In this document: positions 1-11,410 of the stretch, piece by piece
How positions within the stretch are numbered: the first letter of the stretch is position 1
Layout of the letters: every line of letters begins with the position of its first letter
NCBI RefSeq assembly: GCF_003254395.2
Contig: NC_037638.1
Location: forward strand, 9,555,535 to 9,619,534
Source: Apis mellifera
Taxonomy: Eukaryota; Arthropoda; Insecta; Hymenoptera; Apidae
Reading direction: 5' to 3'
Length of the DNA: 64,000 nt
Position numbers and translations under genes: made by a program
Notes under the pieces: generated by a model
What the model was told of the DNA's origin: nothing
Database searches by the model: none
Seen by the model: the letters and a program-made list of their open reading frames with translations, nothing else

Positions 1-169
1 AAAATATTCGTTAAATCAATTGTAATAATTCGTGAAATAAACGTTATTTTTCTTTTCTAATATTTTTACTTTTTCATTCAATATTCCTTTATTCCATTCC
101 ATTTTTAATAATAGTAAGAATGCATTTTTAATTATTCGTCAAAAAAATTTTAAACGTTTCTCTCTTTGA

Positions 170-607
170 CGGAATATATATATAATATATATATGCTATT
201 CGCGTAAACTTGTTTCTCTTTCTCTCTCTCGCGCGCAGCTCGTCCGTTCGCCTCGTCTCGCTCGCACCAACGGGAAGAGACACGGTCGAGGCGAAATCGA
301 TAGGGTAGATTGTTTCGCGCGAACAGGATATCGAACAACCGTCCGTGCCCACGAATCGTTCGATTTCGATGCCTCCATCCGCGTTTCACGCGTCATCGTA
401 TTGAAATTACGGTGTGCCGCGATTACCGCCTTTCTTTCTTCGACGATTAACCGCACCGGTGAACTGATTTGCACCGATACGCTTGTTATAGGTGGTAGTC
501 GATGGTTGAAACTTGAATTTGCGGGGAATGAAAAAGGGAGATACGCGAAAATTGTTATCGTTGATTGGTCGACGATGGAGGAACGGAGGGTTAGGCTTGC
601 GCTTTAA
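170..607 (+). other. CpG-rich, stop-poor segment; possible unrecognised exon
   Basis: One + frame is open from 170 (after TGA at 167-169) to TAA at 605-607, 145 codons plus the stop. A T/C-rich run (211-230) followed by GCGCGCAG, ending at 238, resembles a splice acceptor, and the frame after it stays open for 122 codons. The predicted peptide matches no family I recognise and has no signal peptide or membrane segment. Three minus-strand frames are also open over the same bases, so low stop density from CpG richness explains the ORF equally well. It may be a 5' UTR/promoter island, an exon or conserved non-coding DNA. Confidence 0.25.
171..196. repeat. TA microsatellite
   Basis: An AT/TA dinucleotide run interrupted by one AA, beside the CpG-rich segment. 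It will be length-variable. Confidence 0.85.
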
Positions 608-2740
608 ATTTTAACGTGGATCAATTCCTTTCGTGTAAATTAATTTATCGTTATTTCTGACCAATTAATATACTTTAATATAAATCTAGCAATATTTATT
701 ATATTAAAGTTGACGATTGTTACGTTATTATGTTGAAATTTAAGAATTTTTTTAAATTAATTTTGGAAAGAATTATATTGATAATAAATGTATAACTTAT
801 CCCTAATTTTCTCTCGTTGTACAGTGACTCGAATATTAATGTTGAATTTTAGATCAATGGATAAAAGAAGAGAGAAATTTCATGCAATTTAAAACGATGC
901 TACGAAAGAAGTAATCATGCAACGAAGAAAATTTCTGTAATTTTTGTCTTACTATTTGGAAAATGGTATCAGAATATTGCAACATCTTTTTTTAATTATT
1001 CTCTCGCTTTATTTTTTTATCATATGCTCGATTCAATTTCATGAAAGAAAGAATGTTATTCTGCTGAATTTTAAACACGAAATTTAATTAATTAATTAAA
1101 TTTAAATCAAACGCTACTTCTGAACCTTGTTTAAAATATTTTTTTTTTATATAATAATCAGCCAATAAAATTATGATTGTAGAAAAGAGGAATAGTAATA
1201 ATTTCAATGTAAATTAAAGAAATATAATTAAAGAAATAACTAATAATGTATAATTTATTAATTATTAAATAAAATTATTCAATGAAGTTTCCAAAAAAAA
1301 ATATAAATAATTATCAAAGGTTCAGAATTTTTACCAGGAAATTACACGTATTAATCCTTCCAGACTTTCCATATTGCTATATACATTTCATAATGCTAAC
1401 TAACTTCGCGATATCAAAGTTTCCAAGATCTAATTAGAATTTGAACTTTTTTCTGCCCATAAACGATTCTAATGAAACTGCACGAGTACCAGGGAGTGGA
1501 AATTTTCAATCTTGAAAATGGCAGAAGAAACATGTTTCCATGATAATGCGTATCCATTTTATACCTTTACTAATTGTAATATAAGATATGCTAAAGTTAC
1601 TTCGAACTAACTTTTGCGTACTATACTCTATTCATTGCAGGTATCTATAAAAATTCTAATTAATAAAAGTTAAAAAAATTGATATATATGTATAAAAAAA
1701 AATATACAATCTCTAATATACAAAATAATAAAAAGACATAATTAAAAAAAATTTTTGTTAAATCGCATAAACTTTATATACCAAATATTGATCGTTCTGT
1801 TTGTTTTTTTAAAATCATTTCGATCCTTTTCCATAATTACTTAGAATCTTCATCAATATCTTTCACCATAATTTTCTTCTTTTATTCAGTCAGAATTTAA
1901 ATTAACACTAAAACATAATAATAATCGCAAAATATCAATATACAATATTCAGATATATCAGAAATAAAATACCACTCTATTTAAAATCGCGAGGAAATGA
2001 AAATACACGAAATGATTTGAATTTACAAATTTTCGGTAATTTTATTTAAATAGGTTTTAAAATCTCTCCCAATCGTAAAGTGTTCCAATCGAATTAAATC
2101 AATCTACCATTTAATTCGAACTTGGTAATAAAAAGGAAAGAAAAGAAAAACATATCGATCCATCCACTTTCCCATTCCCCCCCCTCGAATTCCATTCCGT
2201 TCCAATAATCGTGCACAGTCGACAAGATGCTACGAGGATTCGAGCCAGGGTTTACGACGCAGCGGCGAATTACAGGCGAATTTTCAATAGAGGCACGATA
2301 CCGCGCACCAGCCACGCAGAAACGATTCAAAAATATTTTCTACGAGCGAACGCTTTGGCCTCGATCCAATGTAATTAGCAGTATTTTCGCGCGAAGTGGC
2401 TTTCCACGGTATCGCAAATATTCCCCCGCCTTTCTCTGATTTTGGCACGGGGGTGGATCGAGCTATTTTTTTTTTCTTCTTCTTCTTCTTCTTTTTTTCA
2501 TCCTCCCTCCGCTCGTCGTAGCTTATTAAAAGTCGAGAAGCATTCATTATTCCCCTGGAAATCTTTCGCTCGGTCAATGCCTCTCTGACTTCCCTCTTCT
2601 TAGGGGTCGAATCTCGCCCGATTACCGTCTCCCATGAAACGTTTTGGAATTAATCCAGCTTCAACGGTTACTCGAATTTCGTAGTATCGGTATCATACCT
2701 CGTTTATAGCGAATTATGTAAGGATGAAACAAGCTATTAT
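608..2740. other. AT-rich DNA, no gene seen
   Basis: Mostly AT-rich sequence with stops in every frame. A less biased patch at about 1320-1600 and a CpG-richer patch at 2090-2440 look like possible conserved non-coding elements. Short frames at 2094-2577 on both strands overlap each other and a TTC run (2467-2500), and look like chance ORFs. Confidence 0.6.
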
Positions 2741-3144
2741 TTCTCGATTTTGGGACAAGGGAGGTTCGATAAGGGAGAAAGGAATTCTTCTATACTTGTA
2801 ATATATTTTAGTTATGTTTGTGATTGATAATAACCAATCAAAGATTTTATTATTCATGGTACTATGGATATTTTGTTAATAATAGAATAGTAGAATTTAA
2901 TTTGAATATCTTAATTCACTTGTCTTGTTGTGAATTTGTTTCATTTTTCTCGATTTTGGGACAACGTTCGATACAGGGAGAAAGGAATTCTCCTATACTT
3001 GTAATATATTTTAGTTATGTTTGTGATTAATAATAACCAATCAAAGATTTTATTATTCATGGCACTATTTTGTTAATAATAATAGTAGAATTTAATTTGA
3101 ATATCTTAATTCACTTGTCTCGTTGTGAATTTGTTTCATTTTTC
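2741..3144. repeat. Imperfect tandem duplication, two ~200-bp units
   Basis: Unit 1 (2741-2946) begins TTCTCGATTTTGGGACAA and unit 2 (2947-3144) repeats it 206 bases later. Shared landmarks in the same order include GAGAAAGGAATTC, CTTGTAATATATTTTAGTTA, AATAACCAATCAAAGA and GAATTTGTTTCATTTTT. A few substitutions and short deletions separate the copies, so the event is recent but not brand new. A 68-residue open frame crossing the junction is a product of the duplication, not a gene. Confidence 0.93.
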
Positions 3145-5989
3145 ACTTCGCTTATGTCTTACTTACGATTGTCTTAATTTATTCGTTCGATTATAATCAT
3201 TTTATTTTTTAAAAATATTTTATTTGTCCATGATGTATCTTATTTTACTTGCTTTGTTGTAGAATCAACTATTTCTACATTGCTTGCCACTCGAAAGTTC
3301 GATGACAAGAATGATTTGATTACGACGCGAGAATCAATCTTAATTTTATCTCCAGAGGCGAGTCAGTTTCCGAATGAAATTATTATTTGTCATCATTGCG
3401 ATCGGACAAAATACATTTTGTGATACACTCTTTTCTATAGGGTCTCCCCTGAAACTGAGTTAGTAATAGTACAAAGAGTTGCAATTTTATTTGCAGAGAC
3501 GAGAGATAGACAACAAAATGGAATAACAAACTTTGAAAATCGAATTTGAACGTCACTTTGTTCAACGCGACCGACTACGAATTTCCCATTGAAAATTTTG
3601 ATTCGAAACAGGATGGACCAACACGGCCTGTGTCAATTATAAACACAAAAAGCGTTTCGATATAACTTCAATAAAGTAGTATTTCGAAATAACCGTGTTC
3701 GAAACTGATCAATAGTATCGTATCTTCGAAATGTTCACGTGTATTAAATGTGTAAAATATTTATAAATCGAAAATATTCCATTCACGCGTGCCCGTAGTA
3801 ACGCGATAAATCTCGACACGGTGTATCGAATTTTCCTTTTTTTCCTTTTTTCCTTTTTTTTTTTTTAATTTCTCGAAAATTACAAAGAGGGAATAAACTC
3901 GTGTTAAACGATGGGTAAATGTGTTCATCGCGAATTTTGAAATTCCGACGAAAATTCAACGAGTCGAAATAAATAATATAATTTTTCGTAATTTAGAAAG
4001 CGTTTTTTTTTTTTTGCAAAGATGCTTGTACACTTTATAAAATTGTAGAAAATACAAGCGAGCGTTTAAAAGGTGAGATTCGTTAAAAAAAATCCGCTTA
4101 CTAAATAACTTTGATTCAATAGAGATGTTTAAAAAACGGTGAGTATTTCCACTGCATATGCACCAGAATGTATTCATTTATTAATGTTGTTAATTCCTTT
4201 GTTTTCCCGGAATATTTATACACGAATTAAATCTGCATCATTATGACATGATAAATGACTGTTTGGGGAGAAGTAAAAATTATTTTTATCAATTTTTTAA
4301 AATATTATAGTTATAATATTTCGATATCGTTTTATCCAAGATTTTAAATCACATAGAGAGTACGGGAATTATATAAAGAGAAGAGAAAAGAAAGAAAGTA
4401 TTGAGTTACAAGAAGATTATTAGGATTTAACTAATTGATTTATTCAAATATATTGATAATATATTAAAATTTTTTGAATCTTTTATACAAAATTTCTACA
4501 TTCTCTTCTTTTTTGATCGTTTCAACGAAGAAAAATTTTCCCTTCTCGAAAGATAAAGGAGAAAATAGTACGTTTAAATATTAATTTCATGCATCAAAAG
4601 TCAAAATGGTCAGGTTGAGATTAAAAATATTTCATACCGAACGGAACTTTCATCTAAACTGGCCCTTTTGATTACATATTTGGAGTACAGATTGCATATC
4701 CTCTTTCCAACAAAGTTCTCTTTTATCAAGAAAAAAAGAAATCACAATCGATCGTATCTTTGTATTAAAAACTTCGAGTAAAGCAAGTTCAAAGTCAAAA
4801 TTAACTTTAAGCATTCGTATTTGATTCGTCTATTAACAACTTTTAATTAATAATCCTCCCTCCACGGGATCAATCGTTCAATCATTAATCTCGAACAAGG
4901 CAGAGCATGATCGATAAGCTTGTTCAGCTATACATTCACGATTCCAACTTTTCACGATTCCTCGAACACGCTGGAATCCTTCTCACTTTTCATCGGCGGT
5001 TAAAATGAAAAGTTGACGTGCCAAGGAATTCCAAGGTGACTGTACGAAGATATGGCGGATATTAATTCACGATTTTATTGATTTTACTCGAAACGTAGAC
5101 GCGCCCCATCCCCGCCGTGTGCACGTGTACAGGTAGAAGGATGACAGATATTAAGCGATCGACTTCCCACGAGCTCACAAAAGGCAGCCTCGCAACCCTC
5201 TTCCGCATACATCGAGTGCAGCTAGTCGCTTAATCAAATACGTGGAATCCAATCGAGCCTATCTATCTCGCCTTGCCTGCTAAATTCTCCTACGGCTACG
5301 ACTTTATCGCGTTAACGAGCTTTCGATCAAGCGCCATTTCCACTTTCTCTCTGATTCTCGCTTTTTGACTGATTTTCCTTTTACGAGGGAGATTTCGATT
5401 TTTTTTTTCATTCTTTTCTCCTCCTTTTAACGCTCTGTATCGATATAAATTCTTTCCTTCGATTGCTAAATTTTTATCATTCACAGGTAAATTTTGCAAA
5501 CGTTGATTATATGATTAATTAAGTTAATCAGCAAATTGCGTCTTCTCTCTGTATGGATTCTTGCTTCAAGTTATTAAATCATTTCTCAAAATGCAAACTT
5601 TTATCTGAAATAATTTGAACATGAACGTTTTTGTTGTAATTTATATTATCAGTATAAAAATTTCAATCTGTGTGTCACGATTCCCAAAATTGGAATTATT
5701 TTCAATTTCAAGAGGATCGTAATATATTTTATTATCGCGATATGAAAGATATAATTTTCATCGGAACAAAGGAAAAGTTTGTGCAAAAACTTAACCTTGT
5801 TTCGGTTTCGGGATAAAAATCAAAATCACCGAAAAATAGATACGACTGGAAAGAGATTAAGAAAACATGGAATAATGATTACACGCGAAATTCTGGTTTC
5901 CAACTAAACATTGGGTTTGCTCTGTAATTTTCTCGGTTTGCCAGTCCGTTCATCCTTTCAGCGGAAAAAACAAACGCGACTTTATCTCT
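3145..5989. other. AT-rich DNA, no gene seen
   Basis: Stops are dense in all frames. A pyrimidine tract lies at about 3831-3866 (T runs split by CC). A less AT-rich patch at 4850-5300 contains a CACGTG word and G/C-rich clusters, and could be regulatory. The remaining short ORFs are low-complexity K/N-rich frames with no family resemblance. Confidence 0.6.
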
Positions 5990-6480
5990 TTGACCACTTT
6001 GAACACCCGCGTACTCGCGTATAATCGTATTTGTGTTTCCTCGTTTGTCTTCGAATCTCGAGCAGATATTTTTCTCTCTCCCTCTTTAAACTTTCGTCCA
6101 CATCGACAAACATTGATCCACCTTTGGCTTGGATATTATCGTTTATCCACGATGTACATCTTGCTTATACCGCGTTCAATTTTCAATCCAAATTCGACTT
6201 TCTCTCTCTTTCTTAATTTTACTGCTTCGTCAACGTTGTCTAACCACTTCTCTCTCTCTCTCTCTCGTTCGTTTCAAACGATTTTGATATCCTTATCCGC
6301 CCCTTTTCAATCTCTTCATTCATCTCGACTTTCCTCCCTTGCAAATTTTCTCCTTTCCTTTCTCCCTCCTCTCCTTTTCATTTCCTACATTTTTAACTAA
6401 AAGTCTTCCCACTTCTCTTCCCAACCAACCTCGCAGGAACATAAACTTATGAAAGTATTGTGGCGCGCACCGAAAACCGA
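5990..6480. other. Pyrimidine-rich low-complexity segment
   Basis: A TC/T-rich + strand containing a (CT)n run at about 6248-6266. The + frame at 5990-6400 is open for 136 codons but encodes an S/L/F-rich peptide dictated by the pyrimidine bias, so I do not call it a gene. Confidence 0.6.
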
Positions 6481-6666
6481 AGCCAAAGTTGAGGAACCGA
6501 CGACGGTTCCTTTCTCAAGTTCCGTGAACGGTTTCATCATTTCCATATTCATGATACTGTCCGACGAAATTATTTTCGTTTTACATCGAATGGACTGCAA
6601 AAATTTCATGAATACAATTTGGACCGTCACGTTATATTGCCATAATTTTTGTCCCCTCTCTCTCTC

Positions 6667-6685
6667 TTTTTTTTTTTTTTTTTTT
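6667..6685. repeat. T19 homopolymer after CT run
   Basis: A short CT repeat runs into 19 Ts. It is a simple repeat with no coding context. Confidence 0.85.
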
Positions 6686-6689
6686 GGAC

Positions 6690-9600
6690 GAATGGAAAAT
6701 GGAGCTTCAATTTAGGAATTATCGAATCTATCGAGAGGATAGATTTTACGTTTCTGTTTTACGATTAACGTAAAATCGTGAACGTGTTATTGGCAAAATT
6801 AATATCGTAGAAATTATGTATATGGAAACGCAACTTCATGTTTATTCTCATTATTTGTATTAAATATTTAAATGCGATAGAATGTCGAATATTATTCGAA
6901 TATTTAAATTAAAACATCTATCAGTGATTAATTCTTCTTTTTCTTTCTCTCTTTGAAAAAATATCTACGTATATATATTATATAACATTGAGAAATTTAA
7001 TTCTTCTTTATTAATTATCTGAAGAACCATTTATCCAAATAAATCGATTTTCTAAGATGTATATCAATTCGTAGTTCTATCATTAAAGATTTATAAATAA
7101 ATTGTAAATATGACACTCTGATTTCTCTATAAAATTATTATTCATTCGCATTATAATTATTATGCGGATATAGCTCGCCATATGTCAATTCACTAAAATT
7201 ATTAGTTTGTAAATTATTGTACACAAGAGTCACGATAATAATTAATACGTAAATGCACACAGCATACTATTCTGTACGCATGCGATTTATAGTATATGCA
7301 AATACTGAACAGATTGATACTATACTCGCTTTATCATTATATCCATGTTTTCATATCATCTGGTTATTGCAGATGAAATGAGATAATCGTAGAATAATAA
7401 TTCTGATCCACGTAACTTATTGTGATGATGAGAATTCGTATTTTACATATATTATCGCATTAATGAATCTATCCATTGAATTTCTGATTTTAAATCGGAT
7501 TTACAATCGTTTCAATTATTCATTTCAATTTATATGTATTTACGATTATTAAAATTACGAAAATTTCGACGAGTATCGAAAAATATCAAAATTGTATTGC
7601 AATATTTTTCGAAAGAGTTCTCAATTTTGTAAAATTCCAAAACAATATCAAATATAAATTTTCTGTACGATTTTTATTCAATATCGTTCAGAATAAATTA
7701 TTTATACAATGACATATTATAAATACACGATGTGTTTAGCGTGCAATGTAGCGTGAAAAATCTTGAAAAAAATTTGTCACGAAATCTCGATGAAATGTAT
7801 TTAAAATAACGCGTGAAATATTCTAACGAAATTATTTACTTGCAAATATATAGTTGTATTTGTATTAGTTAAATTTATCATTCTACGCATTGTTTTTTCA
7901 TCAATCAAACTTTCATCGAATAAAGATTGATCTCATAGAGAATTTGGTTTCTCTAAAAAAAAAAAAATGAATCGGACGGTAAAACTTCACGATTAATACA
8001 AATTTTGTTCCTCTTCAACAATGTAAACAACAACATTCAAATCGATACCTTCACTATACATTTTTTTCTTTACAATTTTTTTTTTTTTTTATTTAATCGC
8101 TCCAATCATCCATCGTCAAATTCTATTTCTCTCCACAACGAGATCGATACCATCCCGAGATATCGTCTCGCGTCTATAAATTTTCACGCGTATTTTTATT
8201 TGCAAGATAAGAATACAGGCGTATCGTATCAAAAACAAACTTACCGACAACAAGCGTGATTTATTTGTCGTCGCCTGGCCGATACGTATTCAATGCACGG
8301 TGTCGAAAGTTTGAAACATTACGGCAGCTAGTTGCGCGGAATACGCGTGATTTACTCCTGGGATCTAAATTTTACGGTTGAACCTATAACTTTGATACGA
8401 GAGACACCGATCTTACGAATGCGTCCCTCGAGCCCCGGATAATACCGTGGTCATGCAACTTCCGGTATCCGCGAAACCATCTTTCCACCCCTTTCCACCA
8501 ATAGCCATAATTTGCGAATCCGTAAAAATCTTTATAACTGGTCCATCTTCCCTTGCAACATTCTTTTTCTCTTTTTCTCGTCTTTTCGTTTCTTCGAATT
8601 TATATTTTTCATACTCGAATAAGTAGAGAAGAAGTATTTTACATTTTAGATCCAAGAATCATAATTTTTATAATCTTTATATACTAATTTTTTATCGTAG
8701 GATCAAGGTGGATTATCTTGAGTCGAAGAAGTGAAGGAAAGTTGGGTTAGAATTTAATTTTAGAGTTTAAGAATTAAGAAAAAGTTAGAAAAGTTAAAAA
8801 TAGGAGCATGGAAGGTGTGTTTTTGAAGGGTGGAAGTTGTGTGCATACGTATATACTTTCAATAACTTGTTTTAAGCAAGTTTCTTCCGTATGAGTTTAT
8901 AAAAAGTTGATAAAATCGACTTTTGAAACGAGCATCTCAAATAGAATCAAGGATCAAGTCAATAAAGTAAGTTTACAGAGAAATGAACATATATATGTGT
9001 GTTTGTGTGTATTTGTCAAGTTGTTTAACTCGAATAAATTTATCAAATGAAAAACGGTAAATAATCGTTAACATTTAAGATTGAAGAACGACTTCGTCTC
9101 TCACGTTATAACTTTGCAGCATTAAGAAGATCGCATATTTCCAGGATAAGATCAGTTTTAGCATTTAATATCTAAACTTTTCAACTCTGCTACTCTTGAA
9201 CTCATTCAACTTTCGCACTTGCACTTTCGAACTAAGAACGTACGAACTTCCAAAAGAACTTCTAACTCTAATATTGCGGTTAATTAACGTTATTTATATT
9301 TCGTATAATTTCTCAAAAATGTAGATTCAATAAGACTAACGATTAAATCGTGAATAATACATTGCAATATAATTTCAATATTTCTATTTCGAAATAAAAT
9401 TCCTTCCATTTTTATTTTCTAATTCAATAATAAATTTCATTGTTTCATTTCTTATCATTTGATCACAGATTAAGTATTTCTTCGGGCAACTCCCTCTCTT
9501 CAACCCCTCGATCGAATGTCAGACTTAATAATAAATTGCACTCGAATAAAGAAATACTTTATGCAACGACTTCCTCTTATTTTCAGACGATGCAACGTAA

Positions 9601-9700
9601 AGATAAAAAAAAAAAAAAAAAACAGAAAGAACGACGAAGTATCTTCGGACGATCGAAGGGAAATGAAATTTAAAAGGACGTTATCAGTTCTGATCGCATT
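6690..9700. other. AT-rich DNA, no gene seen
   Basis: A long AT-rich stretch with frequent stops and homopolymers (A-run near 7957-7968, T-run near 8080-8090, A-run near 9605-9620). A CpG-richer patch at 8100-8500 has short frames on both strands with no recognisable product. A TG-rich patch (GTGTGTTTGTGTGT) lies at about 8996-9010. Confidence 0.6.
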
Positions 9701-9779
9701 TTCCTGGTGATCAAAGCGTTCTTTTCACGTCCTTTCCCTTCCTCCTTTTTATCGTATCGAGAAAAGAGACACTTCCGTC

Positions 9780-9848
9780 GAGAAAAGAGAAAAAAAAAAA
9801 AGGAAGAAAGAAAAAAGGAGAGAGAGAGAGAGAAAGAGAAAAGGAAGA
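9780..9848 (+). repeat. 69-base uninterrupted polypurine tract
   Basis: Every base from the G at 9780 to the A at 9848 is A or G, including an A-rich run and a (GA)n core. A C/T-rich stretch lies just upstream at about 9731-9751. Long mirror-like purine tracts can form triplex (H-DNA) and bind GAGA-type factors in insects; here that is inference only. Confidence 0.9.
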
Positions 9849-9979
9849 CACGTACCCGTCAATTTCCATCTGTCGCAGCCATGTCTCGTTTTAAAGTCGT
9901 TCGAGTGTACAGTTGCGATAAGGTTACGTCGATTCCCCTCGTATTTTCTATCTGGCAACCTGGTAAAAGAGCGCGGAAT

Positions 9980-10016
9980 CATACACGCGTGCGCGTATAT
10001 ATATATATATACACAT
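9980..10016. repeat. 37-base alternating purine-pyrimidine tract
   Basis: Perfect alternation through ACACGCGTGCGCG and then (TA)n to ACACAT. The CG/CA half is the classic Z-DNA-prone type and the TA half melts easily. It sits 131 bases after the polypurine tract. Confidence 0.88.
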
Positions 10017-10089
10017 TTGCCAAGGCATATTTGCCCAAGAAAAAGAACACGAATCAACGTAGAACGGCCATTTACACCGAAAAGAAGGG

Positions 10090-10112
10090 TTGAGGAGGAG
10101 GAGGAGGAGGTA
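10090..10112. repeat. GGA trinucleotide microsatellite
   Basis: About six tandem GAG/GGA units within the purine-rich island. Confidence 0.85.
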
Positions 10113-11410
10113 GAGAGCAAGGGGATAAGAAACGTCGCAGTCCTCGTTGTCGTCGCGTAGCCACTCGAGTAGCGGCAGACGAGTTCCAAAAGCTGAAATG
10201 GGCGAGGGGGGAGGGAGAGGGTGCGAGGATAGTTTCCTTAAGAGTGGAAAAGGGAAGAGACGTCGCTGAGAAAGCCGACGGGGTTGGCGAGTGGCAAGCT
10301 CGGGGAACAAGAGTGAACGAGAAGGAGAAGGAAAGAAGAAAAAAAAAACAAAAAAACGAGTACATCTTTCCTCTCAACTTCTCGGGTGTACCGTGTGTAT
10401 CCTCTCGAGCAGCGCCCAGGGAATTTAATTCCATTTTCAATTTACCTAAACCCCCTTACGCAAACTCGGTCCTCGAGTACCTCTGGACCTCCCTCTTTTC
10501 ACTCCTTGTCGCGGCCTTCCCTTACCTTACCTCCCTTTCCGCAAGTACCCGCCTTTATTTCGTCTCGTTTCCTCGAATCCCTCTCCTCCCCGTTGACTTG
10601 CTTCCCATTCGGGATCGCCGAGCGAAAAGAGACGGATTCCTTCTTCTTCCAACTTCTTCTTCTTCGACTCTTTTCATCTTCCTCCACGTTTCACTACCGA
10701 AGTGAGTTTCCTTTCCCTTTCCTCCCCGCGGCAATCGCGTTAGCAAAGAGCAATCGCGAAAAGATGCGAGGCGAAAGGGGAAGAAGAAGGGTACGAAGAA
10801 GAAGAGAAGGAGAGTGTATACAGTAGAGGATTCTTTTTGCGCAAAAAAAAAAAAAAAGAAATTCTTCTTTACCTCCAGCATTCAGATTTGCATAGTATTC
10901 CATCGTCCGCCTCTTCTTTTTTTTTGATTCGTCGTCGAATGTGCTACGATTAACATTCTGTTAATTAGTTTCCAGATCTTCCGCTCGTGTCGCTCTCCTC
11001 CATCTTTTCTTTCACTCGAGAGAACTCGAAGAGTGCACGGGGGAAGTCCCTCGATCCGAGACACCCTTTTTCTCGTATCTCGGTCAATCTCGACCGTTTA
11101 CCCTTGCCACCCTTTTTGCACCCTCTTTCTCTCTTTCTTTTCTTTTTTTCTCGAGCAGTTTTCACGCTTCGCGTGAATGACGACGCGCCCTTAACCCTCC
11201 TCCCTCGAGACTTGGACTTGGAAGATGGTGCGTGTGTTTTACGAATTCGTTTCACGAAGATACGCTCAGTCGACCGCGTCGAATTATTTACGTGACCGCG
11301 AACCGGGGGAAAGCGTGACGCGGTTGACACGAGTTTTCAAGGGTATGGCAGGGTTGTGCACCCCTTTTTGTGGCAACTTTCAAGTTGCGGTGAACGAGCG
11401 GGGTTAATCT

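Larger units (their letters stand above)
9700..11410. other. CpG- and purine-rich island, stop-poor on both strands
   Basis: The longest compositional island in the window. Frames of 100-153 codons are open simultaneously on both strands, and their predicted peptides are dominated by K/E/R or S/P/L/F from polypurine or polypyrimidine DNA. No domain, signal peptide or splice pattern was recognised. It carries GGA and GAA repeats, a 69-base purine tract and an alternating purine-pyrimidine tract. Candidate roles are a promoter/5' UTR, an enhancer or a non-coding RNA. I favour regulatory or UTR sequence over protein coding. Confidence 0.5.

Noticed and set aside
2221..2290. tRNA-like GGATTCGAGCC word
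   Set aside because: The flanking bases do not form a T-stem or acceptor stem, and no anticodon arm fits.
5990..6400. 136-codon plus-strand ORF
   Set aside because: The peptide is S/L/F-rich because the DNA is a TC-rich low-complexity stretch. No recognisable domain.
10072..10881. Several 100-153-codon frames on both strands as protein genes
   Set aside because: They overlap one another in many phases and their peptides are simple K/E/R or S/P/L/F strings that follow from purine or pyrimidine bias. No domain or splice support.
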